In this document: one piece after another, positions 48,201 to 57,310 of the stretch
Layout of the letters: the number at the start of each line of letters is the position of its first letter
Position numbering within the stretch: position 1 is the stretch's first letter
Source of the DNA: Tigriopus japonicus
Lineage: Eukaryota > Arthropoda > Copepoda > Harpacticoida > Harpacticidae
Length of the DNA: 64,000 bases
Assembly (NCBI GenBank): GCA_010645155.1
Contig: JAAGOF010000231.1
Span: 110,129-174,128 of the forward strand
Direction of reading: 5' to 3'
Program-made: the position numbers and the translations under genes
The notes under the pieces: generated by a model
What the model was told of the DNA's origin: nothing
What the model saw: the letters and a program-made list of their open reading frames with translations, nothing else
Database searches by the model: none

Positions 48201-51200
48201 CAAAGGCCGAGCAGGCTTTGGCGACCTCGGCCGTGGAGAAGGAGGTCATGTTCCGCTTCACCTACGACTTCAGAGACGCCAGGCTGTTGTGGGGCATCTT
48301 GCTGACCTTCCTCCTCAGCTCGGACCACAACTAGAAGTGGCATGGGTTGAGGTCAGGTCTGTTTGAAGGCCACTCGTCTTTCTTGACCACCACGTCAAAT
48401 TTGTTGTTCAAAAAGTTCATGGAAACATTGGACACATGACACGGAGCAGAGTCCTGGATTCAAATGAATTTGGTTCCTGGTGGGTACGAGGTTGCCAGCC
48501 AGGGCATCACGACCTTCCTTAAAAGCTCCACGTACCCGGCGGCGTTGAGCCTGAATTTGGGAGGGAAGACCTGGCATCACCTTCCCGTCGCTGCTGATGA
48601 GGCCAAAGACCATAATCTTGGCAGGATTCTTTGTCTTCATAATGGGAGGCACAACGGTTCTGTTCTCGGCAAGCCATTGGTTGTTCTGGGGGTTGTACGC
48701 GCCATCCACCGTGAAGATTGACTCATCTGAGAAAAGTCTGACCGTCCTCGGATTGACCTTGCAGATTCTGCGCAACTTCTTGCCCCTCTCAAGCCTGGTG
48801 GCCTTCATCTTCTCGGTAAGAAGGTGGCGTCTGCCTCGGACGTAGGAGGTCAAGTTCAGGTCCTCCTTGACGGCCCTGGCCACAGTCCTTTTGCTCACGC
48901 ACGGACCGCCTGGCTGCGTGTGCCGATATGGACACAGCTGGGTTGGCCTCGATGGACCTCCTCAGGCCCGCCAAGAACCTGGGGGGTCCGCTTTTTTTGC
49001 CCTGTGTGGGTCGCAGGGCCAGACTGCAGCCTCTTCACGACCTCGTAGACGGTGGCCCTGGGGTTGGTTGACTTGATGATGGCTCTGGCGTCGTTGCCAG
49101 CCGAGAGCAATTCAACAATCACTTTACGCTTTTGTTCCTGGGGCTTCATATTTCCGGATTTTAACAAAAAAATTTAACAAACATTCAAAACCGGTTTTTG
49201 TTCAAACCAGAATAACGCGGGAAATAAAAATATTCCTCTTGCTTCAGGATATATACGTCATCCAAGTTTTGTCTGGATACTTCTGCCCCTCCCCGTATTA
49301 TAAAATCCTTTCATGAAGGACCAAACGAACATTGTTTAGAAAAGAAATGGAATTGAACTTTTTTTGAAAATTACCTTGTCATATCTTGAATGAAGAAATG
49401 TGTCATTCAAATATATCTCTGATCCCAGAAACTGCCCTTCCAATTTTGAAATTTTCGACATGGCAAGTTCCTTCATATGGGAATGTAACCATGACGTTCC
49501 GTTTATGGCGAGTAATACTTGGTTCCGAATTATTTCAAATAATGTTTGCATCTGAAAATTGAATAGGTACATAGAACAATAGGTAAAGAAGACTCACTCA
49601 AGAAAATATTACCTCCTTTACAAGCTGATCCCTTTCATCCTTTGGTGCAATTGATTGTTGGTATAACCGAGAAAGAGCTTCTCCAAATACCATTGAAGTT
49701 ACTTGCGTGCAATATTGCCACCTTGCTTGACCATGATGAACTGTTATCATGTCGCTGAGGACATCCTTTGCATATAAGGTTAAAAGCCCCTTCCAAATAA
49801 CTCTAAAAAAGATTAATAATGGTACAAGTGAATGTTTAAAAAATCTGATCCACCCAAAAAGCAACACTGTTTTGAAAATCAGATGTTACAAAAATGTGTT
49901 GGCACAATTGGGGATTGGATTCAAGAGGGACTCAAACGAGGTGGCCCTACCTCGCCCTACCTCTATATTATGTTTGTGTCGTGTCATTTTCTCAATTGTC
50001 CATTTTTTATTTTCAATGATCCTTTCAAGGGTCTTTTCATAACACTTGTAGCCATGTTGACTGACCATGTTGGCATACTGATTATTGATTAGGGCTGATT
50101 GACTAAACTTTCCCTCATCTGATTAGGCAGTCAGATAAAGTATTCTGAATTGAAATTGGGGTCCATAAGAAAGGACGCGAAAATTGATTTGGGCGCTAGA
50201 TTATGATGAATCATGATGAATATGAATAAGTCTTACCTTGGTTCATAGAGGGAAATAATGCGTCCTATTTTTCGAATGTACGTTGGATCGTGGACAAGTA
50301 CGAGATCATGAGATGATGGTCTATGAGGGAAAAGCCCTGAAAGGAGCACTTTCCAATTGATCTATAATTTAAAAAAAAAATGTTTGATCTTTGAAATAGT
50401 TTATAGCTTTTGAAGAAAACTCACAAATTTAAAAGAAGTCTCCAATTCTCGCACTGTGTATTCATTGTAGATGGCATTTTTTATAAGACTCTTTTTCAAT
50501 TCTTTTTCCGTTGGGATCACCTGCATCACAGAATATCAAAGATTACGTGTGAGCAAATTTAATAATGTTTATTACGATATTTTTGTTTCAGTGGACATGA
50601 TTGTAATTTGTGGTAATTTTGTAATTGTGTGGAAGGTCTGGAAAATATTAGTCGGTGTTGGCTAACAAATTTGCTAACACTCCTAATCTAACAGGCAAGC
50701 AGTCGGAGCGTAAAGGTTGAGCACTCACCACCCACCTTACTCAACATCCCTGGTTCAAATTACCGGGTTTGCCGAGTTCTAGTCTACGGTATTTAGTTAC
50801 ATACAGTAGTCACGGCCTTTGACAGCTTAAATGGGCAAACCCTTGTTCATTCCCTAGGTTGAGGTAAGAATTGATGCTTGCTATTGGAGCGGCAATATCC
50901 CCTCGTAGCAGACAGCCTTTATCAGAAAGCTTCGTTCCACGTTCCTGATTCCAGGAACAAACAAATAAACAAACAAACAAACAAACTCTTCTACTCTAAC
51001 CTTTTCCAAGGCTGTGAGAAATCCAAGAATTTCTTCTATTTCGGATTGTTTTGCCTCCTCAGATGACTGATCCAATAACCCCATTGCTTCAGCAGTTTTG
51101 ATTAAGCTGTTTGTTCTTTGAGCATTTAGCGCATTCTGAAAAAGAATACCTGGGATCATTGTTACTTTTACAAAAGAGGATTTAAAACCCAACCTGAAAT

Positions 51201-54200
51201 GACTTAAAGATTTCTTGCCGCTGAACTATCTTATGGTCTGATAATGAGACTACGAAGCTTTGTCCGTCGGGCCTGCCGCTTCTTTTCAGGCGACTATTGC
51301 GCTTTTTTCTTTTCTTTATCTATGACAAAAAGACAGAGTAAATGGTTGTGTGAGGCATCTCCATTATTATGGAAATTCAAAGGCTTACTTACCCATCTAT
51401 TAAAAAGAGCCATTTCCTTTCGCGATTGAACCAACCTCGGTAAAAGGCCAGAACGCTGAGGCACTCGAAGCACGCTTATATAGGTAGAGGAGTTTCTTGG
51501 AGCCAAGTCCAAGCTGATGTCTAAAAGCGGTGTTCCGTTTACTCTCAATAACTTCAAAACAAGTTCTGTTAGGAACTGGCGATTTGTTTCGGAACTGTAT
51601 CCTTGTCGCCGACCTAATTTGTTTGAGCGGAAGTCATGGTTGACAATGAATTTGGCGAATTTTTGGTGTAGAAAATCCAGAGCTGAAAAGCAAAAAAGCG
51701 AATGAGACGTTGCCGTTCGAAGCCAAAATTGACGCCTGCAGAGGTGAGAGTACCATGTTTTGTGTATTTTTCATTTTTGGTATATAAGAACAATTACTTT
51801 CTGTTTCAAGAAAATTTTATGAAGAGTGAAGTCATACGAGTTCATAGAAAAAGTACCAATAAAACACTTAATTAAAACATTTAATACGTTAAACGTAATA
51901 AACGTTTAACATGATATCTGTCAAATATGGACAATTGTGAAACTACAGTGCTCTACGCTCATAAGAATCTTTGGATAAAAGAATCACACGCTTATAAGAA
52001 TGAATCACTTCTTGAATTCCTGTTCCCAAACTCCTGTGAAAAATAATAAAAAGAAAAGAAAGAAAGTTCAAAAGAATCAGAATTTTGCTGATTGTACGGA
52101 TATAAGAATATTTTTTGTCAAAACCAGTTGAGCAAATTACTCCTCGCTGTAAATCTGTTGTTTTTGCTCAAAACGTTGCATAACTAAACCATTTAAGAGG
52201 TTCAGGAGGAGTTAGGGTTGGTTCCAAATGTTGAGGCTGAGAACGAGGATGAGGACAATAAAGAACAAGAAGAGCCCTTACCAAATGCAAAAGAAATACG
52301 AGCTGCATTGAACGTTATTCGCAAAGGGCTTATTCCTCGAGGATTAGCTCAAAACAAACTTAGGAACGATTTTGAAATATCACATTATGTCAGAATCTCA
52401 TGCAGAGTAAAATATCGGACTTATTCGGAAAAAAGGCTTTTTTAAGGCTTATTTTGGCACCTCGACTTAAAGGACATAGGAAAGAGCGTCCTCCGTACTC
52501 GAATGGTCGTTGCGGTTGAGGTGAATCCGATTGCAACGGCTCTTGGGATAGTGACGACTGACACATTTCACATGCCTCTGTAACGTTCACAATGTCACTT
52601 TTCATTCCAGGCCAATAAAAAAGTCGTCGAGCTCGTTCATAAGTTCGGGTGATTCCTTGATGAGCCAATCTTATCAACAACTGATAACCTGTTTAAGAAG
52701 TTAATTCTTAAGAAGATTAAGAGCTGGATCCGCCTCTATCTCGCTTATCATCATAGTGAATCCGTGCGTCATTGGAGTCATCTTCACTCTCATTTTCTGG
52801 TTCTTGAATCGGTGTCCTGCTCAGCGCGTCTTCAATACAATGGGATTTGCTCTGGTAAGATGGGATCTGCCCTTTGTGAAGACATTGTGAAGACATATGG
52901 AGCGAGCTTTTCCTTCAACCGCTGCAACCTTGGATTCTCTACAGCATCAAGAGAATGACCATTGATAATCGGAACCAACGGTTTGTGGTTTGTAACCACC
53001 ACGAACTTTTTGGCACCGAGCGGCACTTCTGTACCGCCCAAACCATTGCTAAAAAATCAAGCTCGCATACCGCGTAGCGTGATTCAGTGAAAAGAGATCC
53101 TTGCAATCAATGATTCATGATCAAATAAGAAGAAAGATCAAATCAATCAAACAAGATCAATGCATATCTGAGTTCGGCCAAAACAAACGCATGCACCGTC
53201 TGTCTTGCTTGGACGTAAAAATTCTAAGCAGATCAATGGCAGATCAAAATCAGCGTTGAGTACGTTTTTTGAAGTCCCCCCAAAAATTCAATCTACATTT
53301 GTCCTTAGATTGTCCTTAGGCTCTTGCCGTTTCAAAATGGGTCCTGGCTTCATTTGTAAGATGTTTGTGTTATGGAGTTTAAAGTTGGCTATTTGGGCAC
53401 TACAGATTAGTACATACGAGCTGTCGGAACGTCATCTGCAAGCCTAAAGATACTTATGAGGAAGCGTAACGTCTCGAGATGACGTTGAGCTCTAGAATGG
53501 AAAGTGTTTGACGATCCTCTCACCTTTCACGGTTCTGCACCGTTTGTCCCAGACTACAATCTTCATTGTTCGTAGCGTCGATTTCCTAATCGACATTTGT
53601 GGGGGCTTTTAACCTACTTATAAGCATCCTTTTGTCACGAAATAAAAAAGAAAAGCAAAGAGCTAACTCCAATGAATCGGTTTGTTGTTTTGGAAAAGGT
53701 CCAAAAAGAAGAGGAAATCCGAAATTCTACCCAACTTTGTCCATCTCAGAGGACACGTCTTGACACATTTTCTCATTCTTCATTACTAGCAGGACCAAAA
53801 GGCGATTTTTAAAACCGCAGAATTCTACTAAATATGATGAGAATGATTGAGTTTTCTCACTCAAAAGCAATTTTTCAAAAATCTCTGTTTTTTGTTGGTT
53901 TTTATGTAATTCTATATCTTTGGCTTTTTGTGTTACAACATACAAAATGGCAGTTTCTCCATCTTAATTAATTTTCAAAGACTTACATTGTTTGAGAATT
54001 TGGGTGTTTACATGCCCAGAGACACTTTCCGCTTCTTTGGGTGGAAAAACAATCGAAAAAAAACGAAAAAAATGGATCGCCTCAGCTCAAATATCGCCGA
54101 TTTTATTTTAACATTTGAAAAATACTGAATTTAGTAGATTAGTAGGAGGATAAACTGTAATATGGACCTGACTGAAAAACTGAAAGAGGGTTATTTCAGT

Positions 54201-56912
54201 ACCAGGTAGCTCCGGCATGGGTTTCAAATATGAGTAGTGATTTCATCCTCAATAATCTAATATGTTAATGTTTCAGATGTAGAGGAAATCAAGGGTAAAC
54301 CAAGTAATTCCGGCGGAAATGAACAATAAATCGGAAAAGCTACCAGTGCCGTGATGTAAGACCATAATTAAATAAAGACGTTAATCTAAAAGATAAAGAC
54401 AGTAATAACCATGATTATCGACCATAATCATGCTTTAGTACGAGTATAGAACAAGATTAGTGCCAAAACAGGGTGAATAAATCCATTTCTAAAATTCAAT
54501 TTTAAAACTAGAAAATTTACTTCTTAATTATACGTAAATGATAATTCAAAAAAAAAGGATCACATTAATTTATCATCTTAAGGTCATGAAATGTTAAACA
54601 TGCCAAATCAATTAGATCCCAAGGCTGGAGGTTCATTTCTGTGCTTACTAACTCATTCGGTTTAATACTTAAAGGTAAGCATATCAATGAAGGTTTTGAG
54701 AACAGATCATCATTTGGAAGCATAAATCATTTTTGCATTTCTTCGTTATTTGTGTCCCAATGTCGTCTTTGGAACTGCTTTGAGTTTTCGAACATCATCA
54801 TTGATGTCAATGGCTAGGGCTTCTTGGGAGCTTCTCAGTATCACTTAAGGCTTTTTAAAGACCAAAAAAACTTTGAGAATCTTCATCAGACTTTGAGGGG
54901 CAAACGATGGTTTATCAGGAAGGTGACACTTCATAAACTGGATTTTCTTTGACGTTGGTTCAACCGACAAAACAGCTAAACAGATTCAATGTTCAGGTTG
55001 GTTTATCAATTTCTATTTTCTTGCCCAGCTCCGATATTATATACACTTGGATCTTTTAGAACTTTTAGAATTATCGAGGATTTGAAGCAAAAACTCTCCG
55101 TTCATAGAAATGAGTTCACTCGATGTACCTCCTCAGGGTGTTCGCGCCAAACACCCAAAAAGAGGGAGATCAGCTGTTGAGTCTATATCTCTCTATCTCT
55201 CTATAAGCGTGGAGCACTGTATTGATATAGGATTTCATTTCATCATTAAAACTTAATTTCATTAAGTTTTAATCATTAGTTCATCATTAAAAAATAATTT
55301 TGTATTAAAAAATACAAAAAAGTTGATAAAATTTCGGTTTGGCTTCTGTTTGGACAACGTTCCAGTGTTCGAAGTTTTATCCAATTTAGCCAATTGGCAA
55401 AACTTGTAACTAGAGGAATCAACGGTATATTGGCATTGTGAATGCGAATTAAAGAACTTTCCTTAGTTTGTGTAGGTAGAGGTGCCAAGTCCAAGCAGAT
55501 GTCTAAAAGCGGTGTTATTAAGCAGATTTAAGCAGATTTTTTTTCAGACTGAAGTTAGTTTGCATCGGAACTTCAAACAATTTTCTAAGAGCTAAGAAAC
55601 AAAACCGCAGTGGAAGTTAAGGCTACAAAAAATCGTTCATAATTAATCAGAAATAGCCCATTGCAATTTAGTTGTAAATTTTATCACCGGGAGCAAACCT
55701 GGAACGGACCCCTTTGATCGGATACTTTCAACATCCATGCAACTGTCGTAAAATGTTCTGAGCTTAAGGTTGACACTGTCCGACTTCTGACTGTCAATTT
55801 TTTCGATTAAATCTGGAAATACAAAGAAAATTATTTAAGCATAAAAATATCATGATGTTATCCTTTCAAACCTCTAAGCGAGACATCAACGTTATCTCTT
55901 GCTTCAGACATCACTGAATGTGACATTCTTCGAGGAGGAGGTTGATTTTTTTCCATCCACCCGCCACAAGCAAAATTATAGAAGCTGGTGCAGGGGTCTT
56001 TTTCTGGGTTGATATTCTGCAAAATCCTTCTACTTATTTTTGAGCACTCCTGACTGATGCAAACCTTTTTGGAGTTAGTCAGTCCAGATTGAAACTGAAA
56101 AACAATCGAATTAATGTTTTTTGTTGAGACCTGTGATAAAGCCAAGAAAGCTTTTTTACCTTTCCTTCTTGATTTCGGACTCTAACGACTTCCACTCCAT
56201 AATTATCACTATATAAACTGAAATCACCACCGTTTCTTACATTTAGTACATTTCTATGTCGATCTTCGTGGTCAATGTCAACATTGCCAGTCGTTTCTCC
56301 GCTAAACACAATTGAGTAAGAGTCCATCCCACTTGATCCCAGGTACAAAAAAACCAATGCAGCTACAAGAAAAATTACAACAAGAACCATTGTCAGAAGG
56401 ACGAACACAATTCTTTCAAGGCAGCCCCGAGATGCTCCGTCGGTTATTGAAGAATCTGGATGTTGCCAAAAATTTTGATATTTGATACACTTTTCAGACA
56501 TTGGTGGACTAAAACGAATTTCTTCTGTTGGTCCAGAAAGGATTATGCTCGATGTTCCCAGATTTGAAGTCATTCTAACGTGGCCATTTGCATTAACTAT
56601 CACACGAGGGATGGTGTTGTATCCAGTATCACTATTCATTGTTATTCTTTCTGGAGACAAAGAAGATAATGAAGTTGATTTTTCTCGATGTGAATATTTT
56701 CGAATGGACGTGACAGACGTTGCTTTCACTGCTGGCGTAAGATAAAGAGGAGCTATTGTGCTGCAAGATGTGATAGCACCATTTGACGAAGATGCCATGG
56801 ATGACAGAGAAAATTCAGTTCCCCTTGATGAGTTAGGATGTATTGGTGATGGGTCATTGCTACTTGGTGTACAATGACATATGTACAAATTATGCTGGCA
56901 GGTATTAGACAT
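36117..56912 (-). CDS. M13-family membrane metallopeptidase (neprilysin/ECE-like), complete 15-exon model, 1004 aa
   Basis: Fifteen GT-AG exons, listed separately, sum to 3015 nt with matching phases. The layout is that of a type II membrane enzyme. Residues 1-167 form a long Ser/Thr-rich cytoplasmic part, 168-191 one hydrophobic segment, then the ectodomain. M13 hallmarks in order are CISQECSKISRRI with DPCTSFYNFACGGW, FYDSCMDVE, YNEYTVREL, RWQYC, TVNAF (substrate contact), the zinc motif HEILH (His831, Glu832, His835), FNSGGDLHNWW, the third ligand Glu900 in NENICD with Asp904, and the C-terminal MNPKNKCSIWS. M13 enzymes cleave extracellular oligopeptides. All catalytic positions are kept. 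The C-terminal side of the third-ligand box reads CDVDG rather than the usual ADNGG. The cytoplasmic part is longer than in typical neprilysins (about 750 aa in total). The introns are loaded with transposons. Start ATG 56912. The DUSP23-like gene ends 380 bp upstream. Confidence 0.92.
36408..36484 (-). CDS. M13 gene, coding exon 14
   Basis: 77 nt (acceptor GGTTTTTAG, donor AGAAAG|GTAAGA). Encodes SYCSHLGP and DEHSPNPE, the conserved Cys and HSP-type segment near the C terminus. Confidence 0.85.
36546..36707 (-). CDS. M13 gene, coding exon 13 (third zinc ligand)
   Basis: 162 nt, phase 0 (acceptor TCTTTCAG, donor GCTCAG|GTACTG). Encodes VDGEFTLNENICDVDGLHVV. Separated from exon 12 by a 3.66-kb intron full of element debris. 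Confidence 0.9.
36930..37810 (+). mobile_element. gypsy RNase H/integrase fragment
   Basis: On the plus strand, RNase H (AVDYGLKKMQIYL, TIVTDHKPLLQIF) is followed, over frame breaks, by the integrase zinc-finger end (FERCPVCLTTTEKPT) and the start of the integrase core (EAVSIDHFGPLPDNSHILVV). It stops abruptly at about 37810 at a mariner fragment. Its matching RT lies beyond that fragment on the opposite strand. Confidence 0.82.
37813..38030. mobile_element. mariner (maT-like) transposase fragment with internal inversion
   Basis: Minus strand 37914-37818 encodes LWDVLKNVVVPWM and GRPFTFLQDSAPAH. Plus strand 37908-38012 encodes the segment that should directly follow it, KAKSVQSWLLEAVPHFWSPQ, a stop, then SNNPDMNP. 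In Tc1/mariner proteins QDSAPAH is followed by this K-A-K-x-V-Q helix and then PDLNP. The two halves therefore lie head to head, so about 100 bp was inverted. Non-functional. Confidence 0.8.
38080..38836 (-). pseudogene. gypsy reverse transcriptase fragment
   Basis: Minus-strand pieces in several frames give the gypsy RT order: PSPWVSNVTMAK, then GCKFFSKLDFTSSFHQ (motif A), FKRLPMGFAD, a degraded active site (HSDIIIAGK where Y-x-DD is expected), EHDDPLTFFFDALN and KCEFRAGELPFWGMRVSTQG. Stops and frameshifts intervene. Confidence 0.75.
38860..39711. other. No gene supported
   Basis: Open frames are present on both strands but without recognisable domains. Probably eroded element sequence within M13 intron 12. 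Confidence 0.35.
39712..40279. mobile_element. hAT-type MITE with perfect 8-bp target duplication
   Basis: The 568-bp noncoding element has ends TAGGGGTGCAGATTT and, reversed, AAGGGGTGCAGATTT. It is flanked by the identical octamer CCCATAAG (39704-39711 and 40280-40287). The interior holds a tandem array of AAATGGCAAATAAACAAAG (period about 19, 39775-39900). It lies 84 bp from the donor of M13 exon 12. Confidence 0.9.
40372..40643 (-). CDS. M13 gene, coding exon 12 (zinc site)
   Basis: 272 nt after a 75-nt intron (acceptor CTATTTTCAG, donor AAAG|GTAAGT). Encodes LGLLQ, the catalytic HEILH box (codons near 40564-40550) and GGDLHNWW. Confidence 0.93.
40719..40890 (-). CDS. M13 gene, coding exon 11
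   Basis: 172 nt ending at donor ATTG|GTGAGC. Encodes FPFTVNAFHLQQLNSI, the NAY/F substrate-contact motif. The acceptor TTCTTTGCAG lies only 20 nt from the edge of the BEL LTR. Confidence 0.9.
40911..41201 (-). repeat. BEL/Pao 3' LTR (291 bp)
   Basis: Matches both halves of the LTR at 46082-47355: GATTCCTCAACCG at its left and AAATCAAATCGTATGCCGCT at its right. Its left edge is 20 nt from the M13 exon 11 acceptor. Confidence 0.9.
41330..43481 (-). pseudogene. BEL/Pao pol remnant
   Basis: Minus-strand segments give RT (PVKIPEEDKNYLCFIWFEGN then YEMTRQSF near 42760-42850), the RT thumb (SAISSVYDPIG near 42450), an RNase H-like part with LPRSFKRCGFG and a degraded ELHCCFDGYG (42130-42300), and the integrase C-terminal region (HPDERIVRSVRIKVG near 41400). 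This order and the K-V-P-E-E-D-K-N-Y-L RT motif are characteristic of BEL/Pao. Heavily frameshifted. Confidence 0.78.
43509..45866 (-). pseudogene. BEL/Pao gag remnant, split by a foldback insertion
   Basis: The downstream piece (43754-43509) has a zinc-knuckle-like CEICEKKHPTSLH typical of BEL gag. Upstream pieces (45032-44709, 45558-45220, 45866-45543) are charged gag-like frames. They are separated by the 43768-44644 foldback element. Assignment of the upstream pieces rests on position within the element. Confidence 0.55.
43768..44644. mobile_element. Foldback-type element with inverted 17-bp minisatellite arms
   Basis: The left arm (43768-about 43922) is a tandem array of TACAGCGGAAAACTGGG-type 17-mers. 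The right arm (about 44275-44644) is the same array in reverse complement (TACCCAGTTTTCCGCTG). The outer ends mirror each other (ACAGGAAAACTGGGTACAAC), as do the inner edges (AACTGAATACATCTAAAG with CTTTAAGATGTATTCAGTT). The centre (about 43923-44274) is unique. This is the architecture of foldback transposons. It interrupts the BEL gag. No target duplication was evident. Confidence 0.8.
46082..47355 (-). repeat. BEL/Pao 5' LTR, interrupted
   Basis: The ends (46082-about 46180 and about 47205-47355) match the intact LTR at 40911-41201. The middle of about 1 kb is an insertion. Confidence 0.85.
46185..47095. mobile_element. MITE-like insertion with TTCGGCCAC repeats inside the BEL LTR
   Basis: Starts near GAAAGCCACTTATGCTTTGA then AATTCGGCCACTTGCGGCCA, and ends CAAATTCGGCCACCTGGCAA then CCCTG. 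The right terminus in reverse, CAGGGTTGCCAGGTGGCCGAA (first 20 bases considered), looks like a hAT end. The left end is more degraded. Short TTCGGCCAC/GTGGCCGAA units recur at both ends. Exact borders and target duplication are uncertain. Confidence 0.55.
47356..48028. other. No gene seen; M13 intron 10 sequence
   Basis: Unique AT-rich intronic sequence between the BEL element and the mariner element. Confidence 0.4.
48031..49295 (-). mobile_element. Tc1/mariner (maT, DD37D-type) element with both termini
   Basis: The 1265-bp element is flanked by TA on both sides (48029-48030, 49296-49297). About 35 bp of terminal inverted repeat is near-identical, including GGGGCAGAAGTATCC and GACAAAACTT. 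The minus-strand transposase starts MKPQEQKRKVIVELL near 49152 and shows a helix-turn-helix part (RAIIKSTNPRATVYEVVKRL), LFSDESIFTVDGA (first Asp) and QDSAPCH (second Asp). PDLNPCH follows, where the third acidic residue, 37 residues after the second, is replaced by His. At least three frameshifts make it inactive. It lies 80 bp inside M13 intron 10. Confidence 0.9.
49375..49551 (-). CDS. M13 gene, coding exon 10
   Basis: 177 nt, phase 0 (acceptor ATTTTCAG, donor GACAAG|GTAATT). The following intron (49374-40891, 8.5 kb) is about 90 percent transposon. Confidence 0.85.
49613..49802 (-). CDS. M13 gene, coding exon 9
   Basis: 190 nt (acceptor TTTTTTAG, donor AAGGAG|GTAATA). Encodes ARWQYCTQVTSMVFGEALSR with the conserved W-x-x-C. 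Confidence 0.88.
50237..50361 (-). CDS. M13 gene, coding exon 8
   Basis: 125 nt (acceptor AATTATAG, donor CCAAG|GTAAGA). Begins INWKVLLSGLF and contains LVLVHDPTYIRKIGRII, as expected for the family. Confidence 0.87.
50425..50520 (-). CDS. M13 gene, coding exon 7
   Basis: 96 nt, phase 0 (acceptor GATGCAG, donor AATTT|GTGAGT). Encodes NAIYNEYTVRELETSFKF, the conserved YN-x-x-T-x-x-EL motif. Confidence 0.85.
51001..51135 (-). CDS. M13 gene, coding exon 6
   Basis: 135 nt, phase 0 on both sides (acceptor TTTTTCAG, donor GAAAAG|GTTAGA). Encodes an acidic helix, KQSEIEEILGFLTALEK, matching the M13 helix before the Y-N-x-x-T segment. Confidence 0.85.
51194..51319 (-). CDS. M13 gene, coding exon 5
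   Basis: 126 nt in phase 0. The acceptor was set at TTTTTGTCATAG because it has a good pyrimidine tract and keeps the frame. The alternative AG at 51293 would meet a stop. Starts with a basic IKKRKKR stretch. Least conserved exon of the model. Confidence 0.7.
51393..51682 (-). CDS. M13 gene, coding exon 4
   Basis: 290 nt from acceptor TTTTCAG to donor GATGG|GTAAGT. Begins ALDFLHQKFAKF and includes DISLDLAPRNSSTYISVL, corresponding to the M13 region where substrate-domain strands form. Confidence 0.85.
52390..53060 (-). mobile_element. gypsy RNase H/integrase relic
   Basis: Minus-strand pieces: RNase H (AKKFVVVTNHKPLVPIING, NPRLQRLKEKLAPYVFTM), then after frame breaks the integrase zinc-binding region (HQGITRTYERARRLFYWPGM with CEMCQSS). 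No LTRs. Lies in M13 intron 3. Confidence 0.8.
53255..53468 (+). repeat. Interspersed repeat, copy B of 5265-5480
   Basis: Same block order as copy A, from TTTTTTGAAGTCCCC to CGTCATCTGCAAGCCTAAAG, at moderate divergence. Adjacent to a gypsy relic, as copy A is near one. Confidence 0.7.
53469..55698. other. No gene seen; remainder of M13 intron 3
   Basis: AT-rich intronic sequence. A short TCTCTATATC-type simple stretch occurs near 55180-55205, and the near-palindrome TTAATTTCATTAAGTTTTAA occurs near 55250. Confidence 0.4.
55699..55812 (-). CDS. M13 gene, coding exon 3
   Basis: 114 nt from acceptor TTTCCAG to donor CCAG|GTTTGC. Encodes LRTFYDSCMDVESIRSKG, a family-typical segment. The next intron (55698-51683) is 4.0 kb. 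Confidence 0.85.
55872..56094 (-). CDS. M13 gene, coding exon 2
   Basis: 223 nt from acceptor TTTTTCAG to donor AGAG|GTTTGA. Encodes the conserved N-terminal ectodomain signature with paired cysteines and FACGGW. Confidence 0.9.
56160..56912 (-). CDS. M13 gene, coding exon 1
   Basis: 753 nt, phase 0 at the donor AAAG|GTAAAA. Encodes the cytoplasmic region, the membrane anchor (IVFVLLTMVLVVIFLVAALV) and the start of the stalk. Confidence 0.88.
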
Positions 56913-57291
56913 GTTGAAATAAAGAAGCCATCGGATTCACTGATTTAAAAGGATATGTTCACTACATGGTTTCAAAACAACATCAAATAGGCTTTCATCT
57001 AGCTTTCTTTCAAGATGGAAAAGAGCAGGATAGTCATTCAGTTAGAAAGCAGTGGTCAGCGAACTGGTTGCTTTGCTTCCATGGGGCTTCCATTTGCTGC
57101 CTATCGAGTCCTTTCCTCGTTTTTCACCATGGTAAAAACGAAACCACCCTTTCACTACCGAGCCTTACTTCTTAGAAAATCTACTTGTTTAATATGAAGA
57201 TTCTTAAACATAAAAAAGATTGGCAAAGAATATTTTTTTGAGCTATTCTGTAATATTTTTCTTATTTATCCGACAGGAGATAAAAGCAACG

Positions 57292-57297
57292 TTTATT
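57292..57297 (-). promoter_or_regulatory. Polyadenylation signal AATAAA of the DUSP23-like gene
   Basis: AATAAA on the minus strand, 14 nt after the TGA stop codon at 57313-57311. Confidence 0.6.
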
Positions 57298-57310
57298 GGG
57301 TGTTATCAAC

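Noticed and set aside
48430..48500. Novel DD32D transposase spacing
   Set aside because: The residue pair counted was the Asp of PDLNP. The true third catalytic position lies five residues later, giving the known DD37D (maT) spacing.
56482..56745. Plus-strand gene opposite M13 exon 1
   Set aside because: Antisense shadow of the well-supported M13 coding exon.
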